Source: Acrocarpospora corrugata (lineage in GTDB: Bacteria; Actinomycetota; Actinomycetes; Streptosporangiales; Streptosporangiaceae). Taken from it: DNA of 64,000 bases. The stretch spans positions 1 to 64,000 of the forward strand of contig NZ_BLAD01000063.1 in the NCBI RefSeq assembly GCF_009687845.1, read 5' to 3'. Under the pieces are notes generated by a model. It was given only the letters and a program-made list of their open reading frames with translations, ran no database searches and was not told where the DNA came from. Below are positions 1 through 8,016 of this stretch, piece by piece. Numbering within the stretch: position 1 is the first letter of the stretch; each line of letters starts with the position of its first letter. Position numbers and translations under genes: made by a program.

Positions 1-2
1 GG

Positions 3-629
3 CTGAGAAGCGCCTTCCACGACCTCGGCCCGGACGCGAACCAGTCCATCCCCAGGATGCGCCTGACTGTGGCCGCCCCGGACCTGTCCCGGTTGCCCAG
101 CGGAAGGTCGGCGGAGTCGTACGGCCGGGACCCGCAGGACTGGAACCCGTTTTCCGAGCCCAAGGGGCAGCGCCCCCTGGTCGCCTACGCAAGGGAACAG
201 GCGGTGCTGCACGGATTTCTGGCCGAAGTCGGTCCATTGGGCGGTCACATGGATCAGCTGACTCGCGACGACGGCCCTGACGCGCCCGGTGTCATCGTCG
301 TGGACCCGTGGGCGGTCCGGGACGCCGAATTGCGGGAGAGCCTGCGCCGCGTCTGCCGACTGGCTTCGCGTCCACTGCCAATCGTGGTGTGGAATATGAA
401 GGACGAGCAGACTGCCAGAGCCGAAACCGAACTAAGGGCATTGCTCCGCGAGGCCATTCCGGAACGGCCCGGCGTGCCCGTCGCCGCCCACATCACTTCC
501 CTGGCCGCCTTTGATCGGGACCTGCCGCGGATTTTCACCACGGCCCTCACGATCTACAGCAGGTCGAACCGTCTCCGCCCCGAATACCCGCTGGCCAGGC
601 CAAGACTCACAGCGGAGCAGGACGACTGA
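3..629 (+). CDS. fxsC: TIR-like protein FxsC, C-terminal part (5' end outside window)
   Basis: The frame is open from the left edge, so the gene starts upstream of the window and only about 208 C-terminal residues are visible; the internal ATG at 57 is not the start. The visible part has the run LPSGRSAESYGRDPQDWNPF, then a Rossmann-like alternation ending in VIVVDPWAV and IVVWNMKDEQ. I recall this layout from the second half of FxsC, the TIR-like protein of the FxSxx-COOH peptide system, where a short peptide (FxsA) and a radical SAM enzyme (FxsB) are encoded nearby. Those partners would lie left of base 1 and cannot be seen. The gene converges on the sigma-factor gene at 645 with only 15 bases between. 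No terminator hairpin is evident. The family call rests on recalled motifs. Confidence 0.65.
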   Translation: MRSAFHDLGPDANQSIPRMRLTVAAPDLSRLPSGRSAESYGRDPQDWNPFSEPKGQRPLVAYAREQAVLHGFLAEVGPLGGHMDQLTRDDGPDAPGVIVVDPWAVRDAELRESLRRVCRLASRPLPIVVWNMKDEQTARAETELRALLREAIPERPGVPVAAHITSLAAFDRDLPRIFTTALTIYSRSNRLRPEYPLARPRLTAEQDD

Positions 630-644
630 GCGAAAGACGCGGCG

Positions 645-1877
645 CTACCCCAACTGGTCGCGGCGGCGCGTCAGGTAGGCGATCTCGGCGGTGTTGCCCG
701 CCAGATCGATGGCTTTGTCGTAGGCCGCGCGCGACTTCTGGCTGTAGCCCAGCCGGCGCAGCAGGTAGGCGCGCGTCGCATGGTAGGCGTGATAGCCCGC
801 CAGCTTGTCCTGGAGCCGGTCGACGGCGGCCAGTGCCACCTCCGGGCCGTCGAGTTCGGCGACCGCGATGGCTCGGTTGAGCGCGACGATCGGCGAGGGG
901 TCGAGGCGGACGAGCTGGTCGTAGAGGGCGACGACCTGGGACCAGTCGGTGTCGCGTACGTCGCGGGCGGAGGTGTGCACGGCGTTGATCGCCGCGAGGA
1001 TCTGGTAGCGGCCCGGGGCCACACCGGCGGCCAGGCGCTCGCGTACCAGCCGGTGGCCTTCGGCGATCAACGCCGTGTCCCAGGCCCCACGGTCCTGCTC
1101 AACGAGGGCGACCAGCTCGCCGCTGCCCGAAACCCGGGCGGTGCGGCGGGCCTCGATGAAAAGCATCAGCGCCAGCAGTCCGGCCGCTTCACCGTCGGCC
1201 GGCAGGAGGGCACGGATCAGGCGAGTCAGCCGGATCGCCTCGGCGGTCAGGTCGTGACGTACCGGATCGGTGCCGGGGCCGGTCGCCAGGTAGCCCTCGT
1301 TGAAGACGAGGTAGAGAACGGCGAGTACGCCGGAGACACGGTCCGGAAGATCCTCCGCGGGCGGCACCCGATAGGGGATGCGCGCTGCTTTGATCTTGGC
1401 CTTCGCGCGGGTGATCCGCTGCCCCATGGCGGACTCCTGGACCAGGAAGGCGCGGGCGATCTCGGGCACGGTCGGACCGGCGACCATGCGCAGCGTCAGC
1501 GCCACGCGGGTCTCCATGGCCAGCGCCGGGTGACAGCAGGTGAAGATCAGCCGGAGCCGCTCGTCGTGGATGGCGCCGAGCGGCTCGGGCGGGGCGTCGT
1601 CGTACAACAGCTGGGCCTCCTTCTGCTTGGCGCCGCGCTTGTTCTCGCGCCGGATCCGGTCGATGGCCTTGCGGTTGGCGGTGATGGTCAGCCAGGCGCC
1701 GGGGTTGGCGGGTACGCCGTCGGCCGGCCACCTCTCGACGGCGGTCGCGAACGCCTCGGCCGTCGCCTCCTCGGCGATGTCGAGGTCACCGAAATGCCTG
1801 GTCAGGGCGGCGACCACCCGGGCCCACTCCTCGCGGTGGGCCCGGGTGATCGCCTTCCGTACGTCGATCACGCTCAC
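645..1877 (-). CDS. ECF42-type RNA polymerase sigma factor with C-terminal TPR-like extension
   Basis: A 410-residue sigma factor of the group paired with DGPF/YCII proteins (ECF42). Region 2 occupies about residues 8-75 (ALTRHFGDLDIAEEATAEAF, then NPGAWLTITANRKAIDRIRR). Region 4 is at about 105-155 (TVPEIARAFLVQESAMGQRI). A long helical extension follows, with the group's LYLVFNEGY segment and TPR-like repeats. No anti-sigma gene is adjacent; in this group the extension is thought to regulate activity. I chose the GTG at 1877, which overlaps the stop of the upstream YCII gene by four bases (GTGA), so the two are translationally coupled. The open frame runs on to 3578, but that extension is antisense to the AfsR-like gene and has no sigma-like sequence. 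A second such pair lies at 59900-61449. Confidence 0.88.
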   Translation of the reverse strand: MSVIDVRKAITRAHREEWARVVAALTRHFGDLDIAEEATAEAFATAVERWPADGVPANPGAWLTITANRKAIDRIRRENKRGAKQKEAQLLYDDAPPEPLGAIHDERLRLIFTCCHPALAMETRVALTLRMVAGPTVPEIARAFLVQESAMGQRITRAKAKIKAARIPYRVPPAEDLPDRVSGVLAVLYLVFNEGYLATGPGTDPVRHDLTAEAIRLTRLIRALLPADGEAAGLLALMLFIEARRTARVSGSGELVALVEQDRGAWDTALIAEGHRLVRERLAAGVAPGRYQILAAINAVHTSARDVRDTDWSQVVALYDQLVRLDPSPIVALNRAIAVAELDGPEVALAAVDRLQDKLAGYHAYHATRAYLLRRLGYSQKSRAAYDKAIDLAGNTAEIAYLTRRRDQLG

Positions 1878-2197
1878 AGGAACGGCCGCACCTCGACCTT
1901 CCGGTTGCAGGCCTTCGAACCCTCGGCTGCCAGCTTGAGCGCCACGTCGAGGTCGGGAGCCTCGATGATCCAGAAGCCGATGAGGAACTCCTTCGACTCC
2001 ACGTAGGGCCCGTCGGTGAACAACGGCTCCGGACCGCGGTTGTCGATCACCGTGGCCGTGCTGGGCGCGCCGAGGCCGACGGCGAAGACCCAGTGACCTT
2101 CGGCCTGGAGCCGGTCGTTGAACACGTCGATCGCGGCCTCCTCGTCCGGGGTGGCGAAGTCGGTCGTGTCGGCGATCACGGAAACCAGATACTGCAT
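1874..2197 (-). CDS. YCII/DGPF-domain protein, partner of the ECF42 sigma factor
   Basis: A 107-residue single-domain protein of the YCII-related (DGPF) family. It begins MQYLVSVIAD and carries the signature region as TDGPYVESKEF (DGPY instead of DGPF), followed by GFWIIEAPDLDVALKLA and a terminal EVRPFL. These are ferredoxin-like alpha/beta proteins of unproven function that are regularly encoded with ECF42 sigma factors. Here the stop overlaps the sigma start by four bases. An AGGAG lies about 11 bases upstream of the ATG, a rather long spacing. The gene is transcribed away from the AfsR-like gene, and the shared upstream region runs from 2198 to 2471. I infer a role as signal receiver or accessory factor for the sigma factor from linkage only. 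Confidence 0.85.
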   Translation of the reverse strand: MQYLVSVIADTTDFATPDEEAAIDVFNDRLQAEGHWVFAVGLGAPSTATVIDNRGPEPLFTDGPYVESKEFLIGFWIIEAPDLDVALKLAAEGSKACNRKVEVRPFL

Positions 2198-2471
2198 CTC
2201 GTATCATCTCCTGTGCTTCGGGGACGCCCCTCGCCCGCGACCACTCACCCGTACTACGAACACCTCCGGCCCGATCCGACACCGCCGCCCGGCCTGTAGT
2301 CGAAAATGCCGCAGCGTGACCAGCGTGTCGCACCAAGCCACCGTGACGACCGCTCTTGGCGCCAACATTCGCCCGACCTGCGATAACGGTCTGATGAAGG
2401 CCGGCGGTGTTTGGGGGTGGCGAGCAGTGGCGATTAGTCGGTCGTTGCCATGGTTCGGCACAATTGCCGAT

Positions 2472-5400
2472 GTGCGAGTTGAATTGCTCGGGCCGTTCGA
2501 GGTCCGGAACCGCGATGGAGCCATGGTGGAGGTTCCTGGCGTTCGGCTGCGCGCGCTGCTGGCCGCACTCGCCCTCGAACCTGGCCGGATCGTCACGCGG
2601 GCGAGGCTGGTGGACTGGATCTGGGGGCAACAGCCGCCCGCGGACGCGGTGAATGCCTTGCAGGCGCTGGTGTCCAGGCTGCGCAGGGTGTTGCCGGACG
2701 GTGTGATCGAGGCGGATTCCGGCGGATACCGGCTGGCCGTGGCTCCCGATGCCGTGGACGTGCGCCGGTTCGAGCACCTGGTCGGTCAGGCCCGTGCCGC
2801 CGAGCCCGCGGCGCGGGCGGATCTGCTGCGCTCGGCCCTGGCCCTGTGGCGCGGTACGGCCATGGCGGACATCGCACCGCGAGACAGCGACGCGTTCGAC
2901 GCCGCGGTCACACGTCTGGACGAACTCTACGTCGCCGCGCTCGGGGATCGGGTGAACGCGGACATCCGCCTCGGCCGTGGCTCGGAGCTGGTCTCCGAGC
3001 TGACCGGGCTGGTCGCCACGTACCCGCTGCGGGAGGGGTTCGTGGCGGCGCTGATGCGAGCGCTCGCCGAGGCGGGGCGGGGGAACGAGGCGTTGACCGT
3101 GTACCAGCGGACGCGCGAGCGGCTCGCCGAGGAGCTGGGCGCGGACCCCTCGGCCGAGCTCTCCGCGCTGCACACCGCGCTGCTCCGTGGCGAGCTGGGC
3201 GAGCGGGCGGAGAATCGCAGGACGAACCTGCGCGCCGAGCTGACGAGTTTCGTCGGCAAGGACGAGGACATCGCCGCGGCCGCCGATCTGGCCGTCAAGC
3301 ACCGGCTGGTCACGCTGACGGGGCCGGGCGGCTCCGGCAAGACCAGACTGGCCACGGAGACCGCGCGGACGATGCTCGCCGATCTGCCGGATGGGGCGTG
3401 GCTGGTCGAATTGGCCTCGGTGCGGGCAGGCGGTGAGCTGGCGCAGGCCGCCCTCACCGCGATCGGCCTGCGTGACCAGCCGTTGCTCGGTGGTGTGCGG
3501 GGCGGGGAACCGATGGATCGGCTCATCGCCGCGGTCAGGGAGCGCGCGATCCTGCTGGTCCTGGACAACTGCGAGCACGTGATCGAGGCGGCCGCGGCGT
3601 TCGCGGACCGGCTGCTGGGGGAGTGCAGGCGGCTGCGGATCCTGGCCACGAGCAGGGAACCGCTCGGCATCACCGGGGAGGTGCTGTGGCAGGTCGAGCC
3701 ACTCGCGCTGCCCGCGAAGGGAGCCGATACCGCCGAAGTCGGGTCCTCACCCGCGGTACGGCTGCTGCGGGACCGTGCGGGTCTGATGCGCAAGGACATC
3801 GGCTCCGACGTGCACACCTTGTCGGCCATGGCGCGGATCTGCCGGGCGCTCGACGGGATGCCGCTGGCCATCGAACTGGCCGCGGCCCGGCTGCGCACCA
3901 TGTCTGTCGATCAGCTGGCACGTCGGCTCGATGACCGATTCCATCTGCTGACCGGCGGCAGCCGTACGGCGCTGCCCCGGCACAAGACGCTGCGCGCGGT
4001 CGTCGACTGGAGCTGGGACCTGCTGACCGAGGCCGAACGTGGCGTGCTGCGGCGGCTCTCGGTGTTCTCCGGCGGGGTGAGCCTGGAAGCCGCCGAACGG
4101 GTGTGCGGGGACGAGGCGTCCGCCGGGGAGCAGGTGCTCGACGTGCTGACCGCGCTGATCGAGAAATCGCTGCTACTCGCCGACGGCGAGGGCGCGCCGC
4201 GCTACCGGATGCTCAACACCATCAGGGAATACGCGGCGCACCGGCTCGCCGAGGCCGGGGAGACCGAGCCGGCGCGCCGGGCGCACCTCGCCTACTTCAC
4301 CGAGCTGGCCGAGACAGCCGATCCGCACCTGCGCCGGGCCGAGCAGCTGGAGTGGCTGACCACGCTCCAGGCCGACCACGACAACATCGGTGCGGCCCTG
4401 CGCGGAGCGATCGCCGAGGGATGGGCCCAGGAGGCGATGCGGCTGGTCGGGGCCGCGGGCTGGTACTACTACCTCAGCGGGCAGCGGACCGAGGGCACCG
4501 AGTTGAGCGTCGCGGCGGCCTCGCTGCGCGGCGAGGTGCCCGATGAGGTGCGGGCGCTGGCGTACACCCTCGTGACGGTGTTCGTGACCTCCGGGCCCGG
4601 CCGCGACCAGTATCAGGCGGAGGATTGGATCCGCGAGGCGCACCGGTTCATCCAGCGCAGCGGGTATCGCAACCCGCTGCTCGGGTTCGTCGCGCCGCTG
4701 GAACGGATGCTGCGGGAGCCGACGGAGTTCCTGCCCGCGTTCGAGCCGCTCATCACCGACGCCGAACCCTGGGTGCGCGCGCAGGCCAGGCTCACGCGTG
4801 GCCGACTGCGGCTCACGCTCGGCGGCGACGAGACAGACGTGGACATCGACATCGAGCTCGCCCTCACCGAGTTCCGCACGCTGGGTGACCGGTGGGGGAT
4901 CTCGATGGCGCTGACCTTCCTGGCCGACCGGGTCGCCATGCGCGGCGAGTTCGCCCGCGCGTGTGAGCACTACGAAGAGGCGATCGAGGCACTGACCGAG
5001 GTCGGCGCGACCGAGGACGTGGTCGGCCTGCGGGCGCGGCAGGCTCAGCTGTACTGGCTGCTCGGCGATGAGCGATCCAGCACGTCCGCCATGGCGGAAG
5101 CGCAGCGGCACGCGAGCGGAATCGCCTGGCCGGACGCGCTCGCCGATCTGGCGATTTCGAAGGCACGACTGGCGCGCTGGCGCGGCGAGCCGGACCAGGC
5201 CCGCCAGCACCTGGCCACGGCGCACGCGGTCCAGGGCAACGCGGAAATGGCCAGCTTCATCCACGCCAAGACCATGGACCTGTACGGCTACCTCACCGAG
5301 GATCCAGAGCAGGCCCGCGCGCACCGGAGCGAGGCACTCCGCGCGGCTGTCGACACGACGTACCCGCCGCTGATCGCCGAGATTCTGATCGGGATCGCGG

Positions 5401-5615
5401 ATCTCGCCCTGCGCCAGGGACAGTACGAGCAGGCCGCACGATTGCTCGCGGCAAGCGACGGCGTGCGCGGCACTCCGGATCGCTCGCAGCCGGACTTCTC
5501 CAGAATCACCGCGGACACACGGAACCACCTCGGCGAAACCGCGTTCACCGAAGCGACCCGTGCCGGCCAGCGGCAGGATTGGCGCGAACTGGCCGAGATC
5601 ACCCTCACTCCGTAA
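2472..5615 (+). CDS. AfsR/SARP-like BTAD regulator with NB-ARC and TPR domains
   Basis: A large regulator of about 1047 residues. Residues 1-95 form an OmpR-type winged helix (VRVELLGPFEVRNRDG, then PGVRLRALLAALALEPGRIV). About 95-245 is the bacterial transcriptional activator domain, ending in RLAEELGADPSAELSALHTA. An NB-ARC ATPase follows, with Walker A GPGGSGKTRLA near residue 280, VLDNCEHV as Walker B, and GMPLAIELAAARLR. The C-terminal 450 residues are helical repeats. Proteins of this type act as ATP-dependent activators, often of secondary metabolism or local genes. The start is uncertain: the frame is open from 2118, but homology starts at the GTG at 2472. No ribosome site precedes it, so a leaderless transcript is possible. 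The target genes are unknown. Confidence 0.85.
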   Translation: MRVELLGPFEVRNRDGAMVEVPGVRLRALLAALALEPGRIVTRARLVDWIWGQQPPADAVNALQALVSRLRRVLPDGVIEADSGGYRLAVAPDAVDVRRFEHLVGQARAAEPAARADLLRSALALWRGTAMADIAPRDSDAFDAAVTRLDELYVAALGDRVNADIRLGRGSELVSELTGLVATYPLREGFVAALMRALAEAGRGNEALTVYQRTRERLAEELGADPSAELSALHTALLRGELGERAENRRTNLRAELTSFVGKDEDIAAAADLAVKHRLVTLTGPGGSGKTRLATETARTMLADLPDGAWLVELASVRAGGELAQAALTAIGLRDQPLLGGVRGGEPMDRLIAAVRERAILLVLDNCEHVIEAAAAFADRLLGECRRLRILATSREPLGITGEVLWQVEPLALPAKGADTAEVGSSPAVRLLRDRAGLMRKDIGSDVHTLSAMARICRALDGMPLAIELAAARLRTMSVDQLARRLDDRFHLLTGGSRTALPRHKTLRAVVDWSWDLLTEAERGVLRRLSVFSGGVSLEAAERVCGDEASAGEQVLDVLTALIEKSLLLADGEGAPRYRMLNTIREYAAHRLAEAGETEPARRAHLAYFTELAETADPHLRRAEQLEWLTTLQADHDNIGAALRGAIAEGWAQEAMRLVGAAGWYYYLSGQRTEGTELSVAAASLRGEVPDEVRALAYTLVTVFVTSGPGRDQYQAEDWIREAHRFIQRSGYRNPLLGFVAPLERMLREPTEFLPAFEPLITDAEPWVRAQARLTRGRLRLTLGGDETDVDIDIELALTEFRTLGDRWGISMALTFLADRVAMRGEFARACEHYEEAIEALTEVGATEDVVGLRARQAQLYWLLGDERSSTSAMAEAQRHASGIAWPDALADLAISKARLARWRGEPDQARQHLATAHAVQGNAEMASFIHAKTMDLYGYLTEDPEQARAHRSEALRAAVDTTYPPLIAEILIGIADLALRQGQYEQAARLLAASDGVRGTPDRSQPDFSRITADTRNHLGETAFTEATRAGQRQDWRELAEITLTP

Positions 5616-5707
5616 ACGTCACGCTCGGTCAGAGGTAGCCGATCAGCGCCCCAGTCCTTCGATCCGCCAGCCGAGCTGATCGACGCTCGCCTCACACAGC
5701 ACCGCCG

Positions 5708-6712
5708 TTATCGTGCGTTGCGTAGCCCGAGAATGTATGTCGCAGTAAGCGCGACGCCACGGTCTTCGTCATGTGACAGATCCGCGAGGGCACGTGACGC
5801 CGTGATGCCCGGGATATCCGCGAGCGCCTGTGTCAGCCGTCGACGTGCGGACGATTCAACGGTGCTGTGGGCGAGGCGATCGACGAGCCTGGTAGCGATC
5901 TGGTCCGCCAGCGTGGGACGACTCGCCAGGGCGCTCAGTGCATCGGCTGCGTCGACGTCATTCGTCCCCTCGACGACCATATCGATGAGTGTCGGGACCG
6001 CGTCGGCCACTCCACGTGCTCCGAGCGCCAGAGCCGCATATCTGCGGACCACGATGTCGGGGTTCGCGAAGGCGTCCCGCAGCAGTGCGGTCGCCTCATC
6101 GCTGGGGATCTCGGCGATGGACTGGACGGCGCGTTTCCGCACCTCGGCTGATCGTGAGCCGAGGCCCTCCGCCAGCAGCGCCAATCCGCTGTCGCCCAAT
6201 TGCGCCAAAGCCCATCGAAGGGCTCCCGCGACGTTCGGGTCCGTCTCGCTCAGCGCGGCCTCGACCAGTGCTTCCACTGGCACCGGAACCTCCTCGACTG
6301 AGGACAAGGCCGCGTGCTGGCGCTTTCCGGCGCTCTTCGACCCCAGCGCTTGGAGGAGTGCGACGATCTGGAGGACGTCTTCCCAGCCGGCGGGTTCCGC
6401 GGCGCCGATCCGACGGAGTCGTGTGAGCAGCTCCGTCTCAGCTGCGATGCGTTCTCGCGTCTGGCGGATGAGGTCGTCGACGAGCTCTGCGGGCGTGAAG
6501 CCGGGATCATCGAGCGCGCGCCCGACTTCACGCAGCGACAGCCCCAATGAACGCAGGCTCTCGATATGGAAGATCCGCCGGATGTCCTCGCTGGAGTACT
6601 CCCGGTAGCCGGCGTCGGTGCGACCCGTTGGCCGTACCAGGCCGAGCGTGTCGTAATGCCTGAGCATGCGGGCGCTGACCCCGGACCGTCGTGCCACATC
6701 ACCGATCAACAC
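5708..6712 (-). CDS. MerR-family regulator fused to HEAT repeats
   Basis: A 334-residue protein. Residues 1-75 form a MerR winged helix (MLIGDVARRSGVSARMLRHY, with GYREYSSEDIRRI and SLRSLGLSLREV), followed by a coiled-coil helix to about residue 115. From about 140 to the end it is built of HEAT-like helical repeats (for example DPNVAGALRWALAQLGDSGL and SAEVRKRAVQSIAEIPSDE). MerR proteins usually carry metal- or drug-binding C-termini; here the sensor appears to be a protein-interaction solenoid. It follows the HEAT gene at 6719 with a gap of six bases and is probably co-transcribed from the promoter at about 7409. The start is a GTG at 6712 with AGGAGGGG upstream, overlapping the end of the preceding gene. 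The ligand is unknown. Confidence 0.85.
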   Translation of the reverse strand: MLIGDVARRSGVSARMLRHYDTLGLVRPTGRTDAGYREYSSEDIRRIFHIESLRSLGLSLREVGRALDDPGFTPAELVDDLIRQTRERIAAETELLTRLRRIGAAEPAGWEDVLQIVALLQALGSKSAGKRQHAALSSVEEVPVPVEALVEAALSETDPNVAGALRWALAQLGDSGLALLAEGLGSRSAEVRKRAVQSIAEIPSDEATALLRDAFANPDIVVRRYAALALGARGVADAVPTLIDMVVEGTNDVDAADALSALASRPTLADQIATRLVDRLAHSTVESSARRRLTQALADIPGITASRALADLSHDEDRGVALTATYILGLRNAR

Positions 6713-6718
6713 TGCCGA

Positions 6719-7381
6719 TCACCCCTCCTGGCCGCCGAGGGCCACGACGCGCTTCGCCTCCTTGATCGCGAACTCGAATCCGGCGTCCGGGTCGCGCAAC
6801 AGCCGCTCCGTGGCGATCGCGTGCGCGCGCACGCGAGGGTCGGGATCCGTCATCGCGGCGCGCAGAGTCGGCAGAATCACTTCACCGAGCGCGATCAGCG
6901 CCCGGCTGAGGCTCAGCTGCACCTCACGTTCGCCGCGCCCGAGCTGTGCCGACAACACTACGGCCAACTCGGGCTCTTCACCTTCGGGCACCAGCACGAC
7001 CGCGGCCCGCCAAGCGCTCCGCGCCACCTCATCGTCGGCGTCGGACAGCAGCGCCCGGGTGATCGCCGGCCACGCTCGCCGATCCCCGATCTTGGACAGT
7101 GTGTGCAACGCCTGGCTTCGTGCCTGCGCACGCTCCGAGCGGACTTCATCGAGAAGCTTGGGGACCGTCATTGACGCTGAGTGGCGGGCGAGTGCCCAGG
7201 TGAGCATGTCGCGCACGTAGAATTCGGGTTCGATCGCGCATCGTTCGATGAGCTTGTCGATGAACCGCGGGTCAGGGGTCGTGCCGACCGCCAGCGCCGT
7301 CCGCAGCCGCACTGACGAACGGCTGTCCTCCAGCCCCTGGAAAACTCGGATCGTATCCGTGTCCTGTTCCGGCATGGTCAT
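6719..7381 (-). CDS. HEAT-repeat protein, partner of the MerR-HEAT regulator
   Basis: A 220-residue protein made almost wholly of HEAT-like repeats (for example EPEFYVRDMLTWALARHSAS, QARSQALHTLSKIGDRRAWP and DPDPRVRAHAIATERLLRD). It has no signal peptide or catalytic motif. I chose the ATG at 7381 because AGGAGG lies eight bases before it; the in-frame GTG at 7390 falls inside that ribosome site. It is the first gene of a two-gene operon with the MerR-HEAT regulator, six bases apart. Its repeats resemble those of the regulator's C-terminus, so it may bind the regulator or share a ligand with it; this is inference. A MerR-type operator lies just upstream at 7409-7431. Confidence 0.8.
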   Translation of the reverse strand: MTMPEQDTDTIRVFQGLEDSRSSVRLRTALAVGTTPDPRFIDKLIERCAIEPEFYVRDMLTWALARHSASMTVPKLLDEVRSERAQARSQALHTLSKIGDRRAWPAITRALLSDADDEVARSAWRAAVVLVPEGEEPELAVVLSAQLGRGEREVQLSLSRALIALGEVILPTLRAAMTDPDPRVRAHAIATERLLRDPDAGFEFAIKEAKRVVALGGQEG

Positions 7382-7408
7382 CGGGACCACCTCCTCGGCA
7401 CCAGTGAA

Positions 7409-7431
7409 GACCTTGTCACTGTGTCAAGGTC
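7409..7431. promoter_or_regulatory. MerR-type operator/promoter of the HEAT-merR operon
   Basis: A 23-base near-perfect inverted repeat centred on 7420. It has the form GACCTTG-N-CAC-N-GTG-N-CAAGGTC, and only the centre and one symmetric pair fail to match. Read on the minus strand it sits between a -35 box TTGACC and a possible -10 box TTCACT with a spacer of 19 bases, the long spacer expected of MerR-controlled promoters. It lies about 30 bases upstream of the HEAT gene and 41 bases from the divergent acetyltransferase start, so it could affect both. Binding by the MerR-HEAT protein of this operon is inferred. Confidence 0.75.
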
Positions 7432-7471
7432 AAGCGGCCTCATCCGCCCGGTCTCGCCGTACGCTCCGGTC

Positions 7472-7957
7472 ATGCCGATCCGGTACGCCCACCCGTCCGA
7501 CGCGGATGTCATGGCCGAGGTCACCTGTGCCGCGTTCGCCGAGTTTGAGGACTTCGACGTCACCCGCGAGCAATCCGCCGCCAACTGGCGCCGGAATCTC
7601 GTGGGGGAGGCGGCCGAACGGCCTCGGCCGCATCACACCAGGATCGCCGAACTGCCGGACGGGACGGTCATCGGTCTGGTCATGGCCGGCCCGGCGGATC
7701 CGGAGCTCGGCCTTGACGCCGAGATCTACGCCCTCGCGGTCCGTCCCGGCCATCAGGGCCATGGCCACGGCCGTGCCCTGTTACGGGCGGCGGCGGCCGA
7801 TCTGTCCGCCGACGGGTTCGGCTCGCTGGCGATTCGGGTACTGGCCGTCAACGAACGCGCCCGCCGCTTCTATACCTCTCTCGGCGGAGTCCTCGCGGGC
7901 GAGGTGCCACCCGGCGAGGTCTTCTACTCCTGGCCCGAGATCACGGCGCTCCTCTGA
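7472..7957 (+). CDS. GNAT-family N-acetyltransferase
   Basis: A 161-residue acetyltransferase of the GNAT fold, which transfers acetyl from acetyl-CoA to an unknown amine. It has the usual N-terminal strand MPIRYAHPSDADVMAEV, the core strand AEIYALAVRPGHQGHGHG with the acetyl-CoA loop (HQGHGHGRALL), and the C-terminal VNERARRFYTSLGG. I chose the ATG at 7472, which gives the normal GNAT length; the frame is open 51 bases further upstream through sequence without similarity and into the MerR-type operator. It is divergent from the HEAT-merR operon and 59 bases before the lexA-like gene. The substrate cannot be told from sequence. Confidence 0.85.
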   Translation: MPIRYAHPSDADVMAEVTCAAFAEFEDFDVTREQSAANWRRNLVGEAAERPRPHHTRIAELPDGTVIGLVMAGPADPELGLDAEIYALAVRPGHQGHGHGRALLRAAAADLSADGFGSLAIRVLAVNERARRFYTSLGGVLAGEVPPGEVFYSWPEITALL

Positions 7958-8016
7958 TCCGGTGCAGCGCGCCACGCTGGCCGGATGTCCGGGCGCGGCA
8001 GGCGCTGGGCTCTAGC

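Noticed and set aside
1878-3578. N-terminal extension of the sigma factor frame
   Set aside because: The sequence is antisense to the AfsR-like gene, arginine/glutamine-rich and without any sigma-factor similarity; the GTGA overlap fixes the start at 1877.
5640-5682. CGATCAGC/GCTGATCG inverted repeat between the AfsR-like and MerR-HEAT genes as a terminator
   Set aside because: The eight-base arms are 27 bases apart with no extended pairing; too weak to call.
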